This document shows positions 41,550 through 52,084 of a DNA stretch of 52,401 nucleotides, piece after piece; the first letter of the stretch is position 1; each line of letters begins with the position of its first letter. Under the pieces are notes generated by a model. That model searched no databases. It had not been told where the DNA came from and saw nothing but the letters and a program-made list of their open reading frames with translations. Location of the stretch: NCBI GenBank assembly GCA_030527015.1, contig JAUNBR010000021.1, forward strand, positions 1 through 52,401. The letters run 5' to 3'. Source of the DNA: Planctomycetia bacterium (GTDB lineage: Bacteria > Planctomycetota > Planctomycetia > Pirellulales > Thermoguttaceae). The position numbers and the translations under genes are program-made.

Positions 41550-42069
41550 AAATTAAATGGACATGCATATATGAAAAGTTTATTTTATAAACTTAAATCT
41601 ATTTTTAAGGCAAAATGGGCAAAATATATCAAAAGAAAAAAAGAGAGAAGAAAATAATAAAAAAATTAAGAGAAAAAATTTTTATTGAGAGAGGAAATAC
41701 CTGTAGCTCAAAAGATAAAATCATGATAAAATACAAGAATGTAATATATTTTAACATCCGATGCATCGGGTACAAAAATACGTGTTTTCAGAGCTGTGCC
41801 AAATGAAAATATAAAGTAAAATCAGATATGTATATCTGAAAGTGCCAGTTTTTTGGAGGGAAAGAAAAATTTAAATTGAATAGGTACAAAGATTCTTCCC
41901 GAGAATAAATAATATCCGTGTGACTTTTTGAATATTTTAGAATTAATCTTTTAAGAAATTTTCATATCTCCAATTTTTAATGCTGCGCAAAAGCTCTGAA
42001 ATATGGTCATACGTGAAAAAATAAAGCAGAACTGGATATGAAATAGGAAATTTTGATTAAAGAATTTAG
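41550..42069. other. Spacer with a degraded family A piece
   Basis: GTTTTCAGAGCTGTGCCAAA and flanks (41752-41832) are a shortened copy. A 63-codon basic frame (41615-41806) lacks a ribosome binding site and overlaps the repeat. Nothing else recognised. Confidence 0.4.
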
Positions 42070-44721
42070 ATGATACAGGAAAATTCTGAGGTTAAAACTC
42101 GCTCTTTTCTGGAAATGTGGACCCAGATCCTGTTTCTTGTGGTGATCATTTCAGGGGCCGCATTTACGTCTTATGGAGTTTTTCGGACAGAAAATCGAAA
42201 TTTTCTTATTCTTTTTCAAAATATTTTTGTTCAGATCGGGCTCATTTTCTCAATTTTTTCAGTAATTACATGGATTTTTTTCTTAAAAGGAAATAATCGG
42301 AAAAATTTTCTTTATACGGCGTTTTTTCTTGCAGCTTTATTCCATTTAGGACTTTTTGCCTGGTTCAGTATTTGTCCGGCGGGAAAGAAACTTAATTTGG
42401 CAGCTTTACCGGAAATGGAGAGAAAAGCATCTGTAGCACCAAAAATTGTGAAAGATTACGCATGGATTCCAGAAAGTGGTGAAATAAAGAAGAATATTTA
42501 TGATGAGGAACTTTCTGAGCCAGAGATTCTGCCTGTTATTCCGGAAGTGGAACGAGAATTGCAGCCAGAAATAAATTTTGAAGATCCGTCTGTAAAACCA
42601 GCAGAGACGGAAGCGGAGCGGAAAGCCAGGGAAATTCATGTTACCCCTCTGACGCCAGAGCAAAAATTAAGGGAAATTCAGACATCAGAGGAAATACAGA
42701 CACAAAAGTTATTAAAAGGGGAGCCTTCCCTGACTCATTTAAAGCCTGAATTTACGGAGAATGAATTACCATTACAAAAAGAGAGCAAAATTCTTTTAAA
42801 GACGGAGAATCTGGAAAGTGCCCGAATAGATCTTCAGCAGGCACGGCAAAAAGAGCGTCAGGAGGAAGAAAAAATAGTGGATGTACCGTCTTCGTTACGT
42901 TCCACGGTGGAACCGTCCATGCTATTTTTAGAGGAGGATGAACGTGCTTTGGTGGATGTTATTTCCCATTCCACGGTGGAGGATAAATTAATGGTTCGTG
43001 GTGAAATATCCAGACATTTTCCTTCTTCCGGAGCACTTCAGGCGGGTTTACCTGGAACGGGGGAAATGGATGAGGCCTCTGGTGCAGCATTTTTTCCGGA
43101 TGTAATAAAATCGTCAGAAGGAACGCTGCCGGTAAGTACCTTTTCCCAGGAAAAAAACGTTTCACGGGGAGGGAAGTCCACAGGGGTACGGGAAGAATTG
43201 CGCATGGAAACATTATCGGTGGATCCTAAACAGGGCGAAATTCAGTTTAGAACTTCTGCCGAAGGAAAACATGTGTCCCGAGAAATGTATGAAGTGGAAA
43301 GTATAATGGAAAATAGCCGAGGGATGACTCCGGCCAGGCTTTCTGAAAGTCGGATGCCGTTTAATGGGAGATCGGATTTAGGTACTGTGAAGACAGAGCC
43401 GGAATCTTCGGTGGAGGTGTCCATGCTTCCCGATTTTCGTTCGGATGTGTCTGGCGAAATGGAAATGCGTCAGTTGACGGAAATGCCGCCTATTTTGTCG
43501 GGGAAAAGAAGTTTCATCGAGCGTTTACCTCCTTCTCGTTTTAAGCCGAATGCCTATGAACCGTTTCGGCAGAGGACGCGAGAAAATCACCGACAGAAAA
43601 TTTTGGAAGCTGGCGGAGATCCTGCATCGGAGGAGACGGTGGAAAGTGGTTTAGTATATCTGGCGGGTACTCAGTTTCCAGACGGAAGATGGGCTTTTGA
43701 TCGTGTGTCGCCGGGGCATACTATAAAAAATGACCTGGAAGTGGGGCAGATTAATGCGGATACGGGTGCGACAGGTCTCGCTATTCTTGCATTTTTGGGA
43801 GCGGGTTATACCCATTTAAAACAGGATGGTGTTTTAGAGAGTCATCATGAATGTGTGCGAAAAGGACTGGAGTGGCTTATTCGGAATCAGCAGTCAGACG
43901 GAAGTTTATTTCGTCCTGAGACGGATTTACACAGACAGGCAAGAATATATTCTCAGGGGCTGGCGACGATTGCGCTGTGTGAAGCATATGGTATGACAGG
44001 GGATCCACGTCTGAAGAGACCGGCGCAGAAAGCGGTGGATTATATTATAAGTGCGCAAATTAAAAGCTCTGGTGCATGGCGGTATACGCCGGAGCCTGGG
44101 CAGCCGTGGAGTCAGTTTGGGGATACTTCAGTTTCCGGATGGATGCTTATGGCTCTGGTCAGCGCAAAAATGGCGCAGTTAGACGTGCCAGATAAAACGA
44201 TTCTCCGTGTTCAGAACTGGTTAAGAGAAGCGGTCACGGAGGATGGATCAAAATATCGTTATATGCCACTAAAAAATCCAAAAAATGAAACTCAGAAGAG
44301 GTGGGGAGTGGCATCTCCCGCGATGACGGCGGAGGGGATGCTCATGAAGTTATATTTAAAACCTTTTGTTGCAGAGAGTGAGGAAAAACATTCTTTTGAA
44401 CGTGGCCTGGATTATCTCGCATCTTTTCCCCCTAATATGTTTAAGAATTATGAGCGAGATACATATTACTGGTATTATGCCACTCAAGTTATGTTTCACT
44501 CCAGGGGAGAGCACTGGATAATTTGGCAGAAAACCATTACTCGTGATTTAATGCGTACGCAGATTCAGGAAGGTGATTTTTCTGGAAGCTGGAGCCGAAG
44601 TGTACCTGCGCTGGATAAACAGGGAGAATTTGGCGGACGACATTACGTTACGGCGATGCATCTGCTGATTTTAGAGGTGTATTACCGCCACTTGCCTTTA
44701 TATAAAGAATTGGTAAAATAG
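42070..44721 (+). CDS. Membrane protein with squalene-cyclase/prenyltransferase repeats
   Basis: The 883-residue protein has three N-terminal membrane helices (about 17-36, 47-73 and 81-101), then a 400-residue Glu/Ser-rich, probably flexible region. A C-terminal alpha-toroid domain (about 520-875) is built from squalene/oxidosqualene-cyclase-type repeats: YLAGTQFPDGRWAFD, GLEWLIRNQQSDGSLF, SGAWRYTPEPGQPWSQFGDT. The Asp-rich catalytic DxDD motif of real cyclases is not seen, so enzyme activity is doubtful. Proteins of this build are widespread in planctomycetes, often near VWA membrane proteins, and may be structural or binding proteins. The ATG at 42070 is not preceded by a clear ribosome binding site. 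Confidence 0.85.
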   Translation: MIQENSEVKTRSFLEMWTQILFLVVIISGAAFTSYGVFRTENRNFLILFQNIFVQIGLIFSIFSVITWIFFLKGNNRKNFLYTAFFLAALFHLGLFAWFSICPAGKKLNLAALPEMERKASVAPKIVKDYAWIPESGEIKKNIYDEELSEPEILPVIPEVERELQPEINFEDPSVKPAETEAERKAREIHVTPLTPEQKLREIQTSEEIQTQKLLKGEPSLTHLKPEFTENELPLQKESKILLKTENLESARIDLQQARQKERQEEEKIVDVPSSLRSTVEPSMLFLEEDERALVDVISHSTVEDKLMVRGEISRHFPSSGALQAGLPGTGEMDEASGAAFFPDVIKSSEGTLPVSTFSQEKNVSRGGKSTGVREELRMETLSVDPKQGEIQFRTSAEGKHVSREMYEVESIMENSRGMTPARLSESRMPFNGRSDLGTVKTEPESSVEVSMLPDFRSDVSGEMEMRQLTEMPPILSGKRSFIERLPPSRFKPNAYEPFRQRTRENHRQKILEAGGDPASEETVESGLVYLAGTQFPDGRWAFDRVSPGHTIKNDLEVGQINADTGATGLAILAFLGAGYTHLKQDGVLESHHECVRKGLEWLIRNQQSDGSLFRPETDLHRQARIYSQGLATIALCEAYGMTGDPRLKRPAQKAVDYIISAQIKSSGAWRYTPEPGQPWSQFGDTSVSGWMLMALVSAKMAQLDVPDKTILRVQNWLREAVTEDGSKYRYMPLKNPKNETQKRWGVASPAMTAEGMLMKLYLKPFVAESEEKHSFERGLDYLASFPPNMFKNYERDTYYWYYATQVMFHSRGEHWIIWQKTITRDLMRTQIQEGDFSGSWSRSVPALDKQGEFGGRHYVTAMHLLILEVYYRHLPLYKELVK

Positions 44722-44780
44722 TGAATGTTTTTGTGCTGTTATTCTGATATTATTTTCATGGTATGAAATAATATGAAAAA
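44722..44780. other. AT-rich hairpin after the cyclase-repeat gene
   Basis: ATATTATTTTCAT (44747-44759) pairs with ATGAAATAATAT (44763-44774) with one bulge. No T run follows, so it is a weak terminator candidate. Confidence 0.3.
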
Positions 44781-44866
44781 TTTATACACCTGGCGCATAA
44801 AGACTTTTTGCTTCTCAGGCATCTCATGCTTAAAACGCAGGGGGGCATGACTATAAAAAACTGAAA
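44781..44866 (+). repeat. Family A palindrome, degraded
   Basis: TATACACCTGGCGCATAAAG then CTTCTCAGGCATCTCATGC; right half weak. Confidence 0.45.
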
Positions 44867-44867
44867 T

Positions 44868-44973
44868 TTATCGGTTCTCTTTTTAATTTCCGTTTTATGT
44901 GGTTCTGAAAACAGTGTATTTTCTGCGAAGCAAAATACTCGGAAAGTGAAAATTTATAGGTGCATCAGACATA
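44868..44973 (-). repeat. Family A palindrome
   Basis: ATCGGTTCTCTTTTTAATTT ... TATAGGTGCATCAGACATA. The inner hairpin GTATTTTCTGCGAAGCAAAATAC keeps pairing with altered bases. Confidence 0.75.
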
Positions 44974-44995
44974 AATCGGTATTAATTTATATACC

Positions 44996-45095
44996 ATACT
45001 GGTTCTCGTTTAAATTTCCGTTTTGTGAGGCTCTGAAACAGTTTCTGCTCAGCAAAAATGCCGGAAAAGCTGAAATTTATAGTGAATCGGGTATA
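44996..45095 (-). repeat. Family A palindrome
   Basis: CATACTGGTTCTCGTTTAAA ... TATAGTGAATCGGGTATA, centre shortened to CAGTTTCTGCTCAGCAAAAA. Confidence 0.82.
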
Positions 45096-45165
45096 AATTA
45101 TATTATTTAGGTCAGAGTACAGTACGGAATTCCTGTATTTTTTATTCTCTTATAAAAATTTTCTT

Positions 45166-45294
45166 TACTCTGGTTCTCCTTTAAATTTCCGTTTCGAGTG
45201 CCCTGAAAGCAGGCATTTTCTGCTTAACCGAAGCAAAAACTGGCCTGTCTGTCAGCGGACGGGGAAGCGATTTTTTTAGGGGATCAGATATAAG
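45166..45294 (-). repeat. Family A palindrome, CCTGTC/GACGGG hairpin subtype
   Basis: After GGCATTTTCTGCTTAACCGA it carries the inserted hairpin CCTGTC (45244-45249) and GACGGG (45258-45263), then GGGGAAGCGATTTTTTTAGG. This makes the copy about 25 bp longer than usual. Confidence 0.72.
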
Positions 45295-45537
45295 AGACAT
45301 AATAAAGCACGAATATTTTGTGCTTAAAATAATATCCTGATGGTGTGGAAAATGAATGGTTTCGGGTGAAAATGTAAAACTTACTTACTGTACATTTTGT
45401 ATGTAGTGTGGTGCCGGAAAAAGGATTCTTTCCTATAATATTATATTTTTATTGTAAATTTTACACTGCCGGTCATAACTGTTTTTTAAGAACAGCATTA
45501 TGATATTAAAATATTTATCATAAGAGTGAAATTTTAT
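45295..45537. other. Spacer before hflX
   Basis: AT-rich; no confident promoter, repeat or gene. Confidence 0.35.
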
Positions 45538-47001
45538 ATGATTATCGATAATTTGTCAGAAAATCAGAAAAAAGAACGTGCATTTCTTGTCGGCGTACTT
45601 CTTCCGAATAAAAAGGAGGCCGTGAATGGTTTTTTAGGGGAACCTCCAGTGATTCCGGAAGAACCGTTAACGGAGCTTGCGGGTTTAGCGGAAGCGGCGG
45701 GTGCAGAAGTCGTCGGAGAATTAATCCAGAGGCGGCAAAAACCCGAAACGGCGACGTATATAGGAAGTGGAAAAGTCGAAGAATTATGCGCGATGATCGA
45801 AAGTTCACAGGCGGATTTAGCAATTTTTGATAATGATCTGTCGCCAGGGCAAAAAAGAAATCTGGAGAAAGCCTTAAAAGTGAAAGTTCTGGATCGGACG
45901 GAGCTTATTTTGGATATTTTTGCCACACGCGCCCAGACTCGGGAAGCCCGACTGGCGGTGGAACTGGCCCAGCTGGAATATCAGTTACCACGATTAAAAC
46001 GGATGTGGACGCATCTTTCACGACAAAAAATGGGTGTGGGAGCACGTGGTCCTGGAGAAAAACAGCTGGAGTCGGATAAGCGTCTGGCCCAAAAACGAAT
46101 TTCCGACCTAAAATCAGAGCTCGAGGAAGTCCAAAAACGGAAGGAGCGTGAAGTTTTATCCAGAAATGAAACACGAACGGTTTCCCTGGTGGGATACACG
46201 AATGCCGGGAAAAGTACACTGATGAACGCATTAACTGGATCTGATGTTTTTGTGAAGGACCAGCTTTTTGCGACTCTTGATACCCGGACGCGCAGGTGGA
46301 GTCTGCCTGGATGGGGGCCCGTTCTGCTGAGTGATACGGTGGGGTTTATCCGTGATTTACCTCATCAATTAATCGCCAGTTTTCGCGCGACTCTGGAAGA
46401 AGCACGCTGTGCAGACCTTTTGCTGCATGTGGCGGACGGCAGTAATCCTATGATAATTCATCAGATTCAGGCAGCTTATTCCGTATTAGAAGAAATGGGG
46501 ATTCAGGAAAAAGATACACTGCTGGTAATTAATAAAATCGATATACTTCGCCAAGAAAATAAAAACATTCACATGAGATATATTAAAAATGGCGAAAATA
46601 GTGAAAATGAAACAGAAATGTGCAGGGAAATTTTGGCGGAAGAAAGTGAAGAAAAAGATAATGAAAAAAGTGCGTATTTTTATTTACCGCCTGCCCAGCG
46701 TCTGCATGTTTTAGAAAATCGTTATCCGAATGCGATCGGAATTAGTGCGGTCACAGGAGAAGGACTGGAACGTTTGGCGAAAGCGGTCAGTGAAATGTTA
46801 AGCCGAAATTTTCCTGTGGTGGATGTGGAAATGACGGCAGCAGACGGTAAATTACTGGCTTTTCTTGCGGAAAGAGGAGAAGTTTTTGATCGCCATTTTG
46901 ATGAAAATGGCCGCGTGGTGGTTCGCTGCCGAATCGCACAGGCACATCTTGGGAAAATTACTGATTTAAAAATAAAAATAAAGCCGGTGGAAAATTTTTA
47001 A
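45538..47001 (+). CDS. hflX: Ribosome-associated GTPase HflX
   Basis: HflX (487 aa) is a TRAFAC GTPase that splits or rescues stalled ribosomes. The N-terminal HflX domain includes TYIGSGKVEEL, FDNDLSPGQKRNLEK and LDRTELILDIFATRAQTREA. A coiled linker with GVGARGPGEKQLE(S)D follows. The G domain has G1 GYTNAGKST (about 218-226), G3 DTVGF and G4 NKID (about 331). A Glu/Asn-rich insertion of some 50 residues follows NKID (ENKNIHMRYIKNGENSENET ...) before the G5-like ISAVTGEGL. I prefer the ATG at 45538 to the GTG four codons earlier; neither has a strong ribosome binding site. Its usual neighbour hfq is absent. Confidence 0.94.
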   Translation: MIIDNLSENQKKERAFLVGVLLPNKKEAVNGFLGEPPVIPEEPLTELAGLAEAAGAEVVGELIQRRQKPETATYIGSGKVEELCAMIESSQADLAIFDNDLSPGQKRNLEKALKVKVLDRTELILDIFATRAQTREARLAVELAQLEYQLPRLKRMWTHLSRQKMGVGARGPGEKQLESDKRLAQKRISDLKSELEEVQKRKEREVLSRNETRTVSLVGYTNAGKSTLMNALTGSDVFVKDQLFATLDTRTRRWSLPGWGPVLLSDTVGFIRDLPHQLIASFRATLEEARCADLLLHVADGSNPMIIHQIQAAYSVLEEMGIQEKDTLLVINKIDILRQENKNIHMRYIKNGENSENETEMCREILAEESEEKDNEKSAYFYLPPAQRLHVLENRYPNAIGISAVTGEGLERLAKAVSEMLSRNFPVVDVEMTAADGKLLAFLAERGEVFDRHFDENGRVVVRCRIAQAHLGKITDLKIKIKPVENF

Positions 47002-47332
47002 CTTGAATTAAGCACCGAAATAATAAGGAATTCAGTGAGAAAATAACGAGAGAAAAAAATTTTTAAGGATTTTATTTGATAAATCTCATAAAAAATCTCT
47101 ATTTAAGTGGATTTATTTATAGACATTTTTACGATTTAATACATAATATATTATATACACATATATATTTATATGTGACTGACTATAAATTTTTACATCC
47201 CTGCTTTTATTTTGTTGTGAATGCCGGGGAAGCGCATTTCTATAGTAAATCGCACATTAATTAAATTTATTTTTTTATTTTCTCTTAGTTTCTGCCGGAC
47301 TTTCGATTTAAACGCAGATAGCGTGCGGGCAT
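47002..47332. other. Spacer with a degraded family A piece
   Basis: GACTATAAATTTTTACATCC ... TTTCTATAGTAAATCGCAC (47176-47254) is a decayed copy. Otherwise AT-rich without a gene. Confidence 0.4.
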
Positions 47333-47433
47333 TATATCCGATGCACTACAAGATTCCGTGTCAGAAGCACGCTGGACTGAAAATATGTGTTTTCCAGAGC
47401 CGCATAAAATGGAAATTTAACGGAAAACTTGTT
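47333..47433 (+). repeat. Family A palindrome, diverged centre
   Basis: TATATCCGATGCACTACAAG ... AATTTAACGGAAAACTTG; the centre GAAGCACGCTGGACTGAAAA no longer forms the usual stem. Confidence 0.7.
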
Positions 47434-47520
47434 TGGCAGTACAAAAATATTTACTGGGAATGTCGGTAGAGGGAGAAATGAAATATTATTTTACAGTACA
47501 TCGGAAATAAAATAAATAGT

Positions 47521-47626
47521 TTATGCTGGTTCCACTTTAAATTTACGTTTTGTGCGGCTCTGAAAGCAGGTATTTTCAGCGAAGCAAAATACCTGTGAAG
47601 CGGAAATTTATAGTGTATCGGGTATA
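47521..47626 (-). repeat. Family A palindrome upstream of the TPR gene
   Basis: TTATGCTGGTTCCACTTTAA ... ATAGTGTATCGGGTATA. The inner hairpin GGTATTTTCAGCGAAGCAAAATACC has paired changes on both arms (T/A in place of C/G). Confidence 0.9.
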
Positions 47627-47684
47627 TAATTATTTATATTTTCTTTTTTTGGGAAAGCCCCTTTAGTATGGGAGAGAATTTTTT

Positions 47685-50600
47685 ATGGCAAGAAGACGTC
47701 TCAATATAAAATTTATTGTTATTTTACTTGTTATTATTGTTGTAGGTGGATTTAGCGCATATTTCATGTGGAAGATGAATAGCTCCCGAATCGTGGAGGG
47801 ATTTTATGTCCAGGGTGTGGCACTTTATGAAAATCCAGAAACGCGTGGACAGTCTGTGGAACCATTATTAAAATATGCGCGCAGTGACGTAAAAGTTAAT
47901 GAAGAGCACCGTGCGGACGCATTAAGGAAGCTGGCGCTGTATTATGTGGATACGATCGACCGATATGCTGGTAATCGGGATATGGTATATCATATTAGTG
48001 ACATTATGCAGCGAGCACTGCAGACAGATGCGCGGAATTCTGATTTAAAGAAAGCCATGGCGAAAGCATATATGGTGATGCGTCAATTTGCCGCCGCGGC
48101 AGATCTTTACGGGCGTCTGTCATCAGAATTTCCCACGGAACCGGAATATATGTATTTATATGCAGAGAGTCTTATTGAATCGAAGCAGATTGACCAGGCG
48201 GGAATTGCGCTGAGAAATTTACGTGAACGTCACAGCTCATATATTCCTGGTTATATGCTTACAGTGAGATATAATGAACAGGTTTTAGCGCGTCCTGACG
48301 CGGCCGAAGTTACCATGGATGAAATGGTAGAGGCGAATCCTCTGTCGGCATCCGCATATGCGCGGCGTTCTATTTATCGATTAGACCATAAAAATATGGA
48401 AGGAGCGAAAACGGATCTGGATGAAGCTCTGAGTCTGGATGACAGGAATTTAGATGTAATTATTGCGGCGGCGAATTATTATATTTTGACTCGAGATTTT
48501 GAAATAGCCAGGGGGTATCTTGAGAGTGTACCTGAAGAATTTCGCGCGAATGAGGATATCGCCGATTTAGGAATTCGTCTGGCGGATGCGGAGAAGAAGC
48601 CGGACGTGGCGGTCTCAATTATTCGTGAAAAACTGAAGAGAAAAGATTCACCGATATTACGAATTCAGCTTTTTGATCGTCTGGTGACGATGCGTCGTCT
48701 GGATGAAGCCCGAAAGGAAATTGAGTATTTAAAGCGGATGCAAATTTCCATAGAGCATATCGGTTTTTTTGAATCCGCGATCGACATTATAGAGGGAAAC
48801 TGGCACACGGCGATGAAAAAATTAGAGCTGGCGCGTGGGCCTTTTTCTGCATTTCCAGAGTCCATGGCTTATTTAGATCGTCAGTTGGCGTTATGTTATG
48901 GGAAGTTAGGGCAGATAGATAAACAGTTGGATGCGTTTCAGCGTTCGATCGAAAATACTCCTCTGTCGGAGATAAAGCCAGTAAGTGTAGCGTATATTAT
49001 CGCATTACATTCGGCGGGTAAAATTCAGAGGCTGGAAGAGGCTTTACGGGCACTGGAGACGAAAATTGGGGAGAAGGAAGTGATGAACATTCCCCAGTTA
49101 CGTTCGATAAAACTTGCATTACAGACGCAGAAGCTGGCCAGTCAGCATAAAGGGAAATTGGAGGGGAATGAATTAAAAGAGATTCTCCAGAAGGTGGGAG
49201 TAAAAGAAGATTCCCCGGAAGCGGTTTTAATTGCCGTGCGGATGGCGATGAAATCGGGAAATTCGGATGAAGCGCGGAAAATTTTGACCGCCGCGATGGA
49301 CAAGGACAGCGATTTTGCGGGATACGTATCTTATTTAGCTCTTGTGGAGGCGAATGACGGAAATTTTGATAAAGCGATTTCCATTTTGGATGAACAGATT
49401 CAGAAGCGGGGAGCGATTCCTGGTTTAATGATTATTAAAACGCGCCTCGTGGGGCAGATGGAAGCGAAGCAGGCGGTGCCTCATCTGAGGAAGATTGAGG
49501 AGGTGGCGAAGACCATGCCTGCTGCGGATCAGTTATTAGTGATGAAGCAGCTGGGAACGGCGTGGTTAATGACGGGTGATACTGATAACGCGAAGCGAAT
49601 TTTTGAATTTTTAGCAGAGCGGGAAGAGGATAATATCGGAACGAAGATTCATTTATTTGAATTAGCCAAGAAGATGGATGATGAAAAGGAGATGGATCGG
49701 CTGATGGAGCAGATTCAGAAGATCATGGGACCGCAGTCACCGGATTACAGATACTGTCAGGCTTCTAAAATAATATGGGAATTTTCCAAAAAACGGACGA
49801 CTGCCACACAATTAGCGGAGGCGAAATCGTTTTTATCACAGGCGAAGGAAACGCGTCCGAACTGGGCGAATATTCCTCGTGCGCAGGCTGAGTTATCTTT
49901 ACTGGAGGGGAATTACGGAGCGACGATTGACCATTTATATCGTGTGGATACGCTAGGCGCGTTAACGGTTCCTCAGTTAGAGCTGCTGGTAAAATTACTT
50001 CGTCGGGAGGGACGGGACCAGGACATTAAAGAGTTACTTGAGAATAAGCAGGGAGTTCAATTAACGCCAGAGATTATCCGAATCAGCGTGGAAGTTGGGG
50101 AAGGGGATAAAGATATTATTGAACGGGCGATGCAAATTGTCAGCGATAACAGTCCGGGCGATCAGCTGTGGATGGGGCATATTTATATGCGTGAGAAGAA
50201 TTATGAGAAGGCGGAGGTTTGTTTCAAGAAAACGGTGGAGCTTTCACCGGAGAATTCCACGGGCTGGATTTCTTTATTGCAGGCGATGAAATTACAGGGA
50301 GCCAGTAAACAGGAGTTGCAGGTGAAGATCGATGATATGCAGCTGGCTTTACCGAAGCAGAAGCGGTCTTTGGCGATCGGAAAGGCGCTGCAGATTTTGG
50401 AAGATGCACCCGCGGCGGAAAAAGCGTTTTTAACAGCACTGAATGAGAATCCACAGGATTTAGAAACACTGTATTTTATTTGTAGTTTTTATATGGAGAC
50501 GACTCATCCAGAATTTGCGGAGCCGTATTTATTAAGAATGGTGGATAATTTGGTGGAGAATCCGACGGATAATTATCGATTACGCACTCAGCAATTAACA

Positions 50601-51953
50601 TGGACGCGTCGTTCTCTGGCGCAGATTTATGGTTTAAAGTCGGATTATGAACGTCAGGAAAAGGCACTTAATTTATTGGATGAAAATTTGCGTCTGGATC
50701 CGGAATCTTTGGAAGACAAAAAAATAAAAGGAATTATTTTGGCGTCACGAGAGAATCCCCGTCAGCAGCGACAGGCCATGGATTTATTAGAAAGTGTGGG
50801 AAACATGCTGTCTAATTCGGAGAAATTTATTTTGGCGAAGCTGTATGAAAGCCAGAGTGTCGGAACGGAGAGTCAGTTATTGTGGGATAAATGTGTCGTG
50901 ATCATGAAACAGTTAACGGATCTGAAAACGAATAAGAATCCGGAATATCTGATCGTTTATGTAGATATGTTATTACGCAGGAAGCATTCACCGACGGATA
51001 TCGAAACGTATATAAAACGTTTGGATGAGTTGGCGCCGAATTCGATTGCGCGTATCGGTCTGCGTGCGCGTTTAATGCAGCAGACGGGAAATACGGACGG
51101 CGCACAAAGAATGTTATTGGAACTGATGCCGAGTTCACTGAAAGAAGAAGAAAGTGCACGGCGAGCCAAAGAAGTCGCTATTCTTTTAGAGGAAATAGGT
51201 AGTGTAGATGCTGCGGAAAGAGTGCTACAAAGAATCACGAATGAAACGGTGGGCGGAGCGGCGCTGTATGCTGCATTTTTAGGGCGTCATGGCAGAGTTT
51301 CCATCGGAATGGATATTTTAGAGAAGCATGCGAAAGATTTTTCTGGAATTCAGCTGATGGACGCCGTGTGCACTTTATTCCGTTATAGTAAAAGAGGTGG
51401 AAGTGAAGCGGAGTTTAATCGGGCAAGAGGTTTATTGGAAAAGCATTCACTGGAAGTGGATTCGGTCGTAGCTTCACTGTTCATGGGGCAATTATATGAG
51501 TTACAGGGTAATTATACTGCTGCGATGAATGAATATACGAATATTTTGAAGAATCCGAAAACCACGACGACTCAAAATGCTTTCGCACAGAATAATTTGT
51601 CCTATTTAATGGCTTTAACAGATAAGGATGTTCCCGGTGCGCTGGCGATGATTAATGAGGCCATTTCGACGGTAGGTTTAGAGGCGGGTGTTCTGGATAC
51701 CAGAGCGGTGGTTAGTTTAAGGACAGATGAAAGAATTCGTATCGATCAGGCCGTGCGTGATTTAGAGATGGCGATTACGGTGGAACGGAAACCGATTTAT
51801 TATTTCCATTTAGCCAGCGCGTATCTGAAAAAAGAAGATCTTGATTCGGCAAAAGTCGCGTTTCAGATCGCTCGTCAGTTGGATCCGAATTTACAGCAAA
51901 ATATTCCACGGCTGGAACGCGAAGATTATAGTCGGCTGCTGACCACTTTATAA
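47685..51953 (+). CDS. Large TPR-repeat membrane-anchored protein
   Basis: The protein (1422 aa) has one N-terminal helix (about 9-28, IKFIVILLVIIVVGGFSAYF) after a basic ARRR start, so the remainder probably lies in the periplasm. It then carries tandem tetratricopeptide-like helical repeats over nearly its whole length. Examples are DLKKAMAKAYMVMRQFAAAA ... YLYAESLIESKQIDQAG, NYEKAEVCFKKTVELSPENS, and a final YYFHLASAYLKKEDLDSAKV. It resembles PEP-CTERM/XrtA-type or planctomycete TPR scaffolds but lacks a sorting tail. Its partners are unknown. A palindrome lies 59 bp upstream; the ATG follows GGGAGAG. A terminator follows. Confidence 0.88.
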   Translation: MARRRLNIKFIVILLVIIVVGGFSAYFMWKMNSSRIVEGFYVQGVALYENPETRGQSVEPLLKYARSDVKVNEEHRADALRKLALYYVDTIDRYAGNRDMVYHISDIMQRALQTDARNSDLKKAMAKAYMVMRQFAAAADLYGRLSSEFPTEPEYMYLYAESLIESKQIDQAGIALRNLRERHSSYIPGYMLTVRYNEQVLARPDAAEVTMDEMVEANPLSASAYARRSIYRLDHKNMEGAKTDLDEALSLDDRNLDVIIAAANYYILTRDFEIARGYLESVPEEFRANEDIADLGIRLADAEKKPDVAVSIIREKLKRKDSPILRIQLFDRLVTMRRLDEARKEIEYLKRMQISIEHIGFFESAIDIIEGNWHTAMKKLELARGPFSAFPESMAYLDRQLALCYGKLGQIDKQLDAFQRSIENTPLSEIKPVSVAYIIALHSAGKIQRLEEALRALETKIGEKEVMNIPQLRSIKLALQTQKLASQHKGKLEGNELKEILQKVGVKEDSPEAVLIAVRMAMKSGNSDEARKILTAAMDKDSDFAGYVSYLALVEANDGNFDKAISILDEQIQKRGAIPGLMIIKTRLVGQMEAKQAVPHLRKIEEVAKTMPAADQLLVMKQLGTAWLMTGDTDNAKRIFEFLAEREEDNIGTKIHLFELAKKMDDEKEMDRLMEQIQKIMGPQSPDYRYCQASKIIWEFSKKRTTATQLAEAKSFLSQAKETRPNWANIPRAQAELSLLEGNYGATIDHLYRVDTLGALTVPQLELLVKLLRREGRDQDIKELLENKQGVQLTPEIIRISVEVGEGDKDIIERAMQIVSDNSPGDQLWMGHIYMREKNYEKAEVCFKKTVELSPENSTGWISLLQAMKLQGASKQELQVKIDDMQLALPKQKRSLAIGKALQILEDAPAAEKAFLTALNENPQDLETLYFICSFYMETTHPEFAEPYLLRMVDNLVENPTDNYRLRTQQLTWTRRSLAQIYGLKSDYERQEKALNLLDENLRLDPESLEDKKIKGIILASRENPRQQRQAMDLLESVGNMLSNSEKFILAKLYESQSVGTESQLLWDKCVVIMKQLTDLKTNKNPEYLIVYVDMLLRRKHSPTDIETYIKRLDELAPNSIARIGLRARLMQQTGNTDGAQRMLLELMPSSLKEEESARRAKEVAILLEEIGSVDAAERVLQRITNETVGGAALYAAFLGRHGRVSIGMDILEKHAKDFSGIQLMDAVCTLFRYSKRGGSEAEFNRARGLLEKHSLEVDSVVASLFMGQLYELQGNYTAAMNEYTNILKNPKTTTTQNAFAQNNLSYLMALTDKDVPGALAMINEAISTVGLEAGVLDTRAVVSLRTDERIRIDQAVRDLEMAITVERKPIYYFHLASAYLKKEDLDSAKVAFQIARQLDPNLQQNIPRLEREDYSRLLTTL

Positions 51954-52001
51954 TCTTATAATGGAATGAGTCTGAAAAATCGTCCTGTAAAATAAAAATA
52001 T

Positions 52002-52045
52002 GCCGGAAAGGGTTTTCCTGAGGGAAATCTTTTTCGGCTTTTTTT
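52002..52045 (+). terminator. Intrinsic terminator of the TPR gene
   Basis: GCCGGAAAGGGTTTTCC pairs imperfectly with GGAAATCTTTTTCGGC and is followed by a T run. It starts 48 bp after the stop codon. Confidence 0.75.
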
Positions 52046-52084
52046 CTGATGTATTTAAAATTTTCTTTTCAGATATTCTAATAT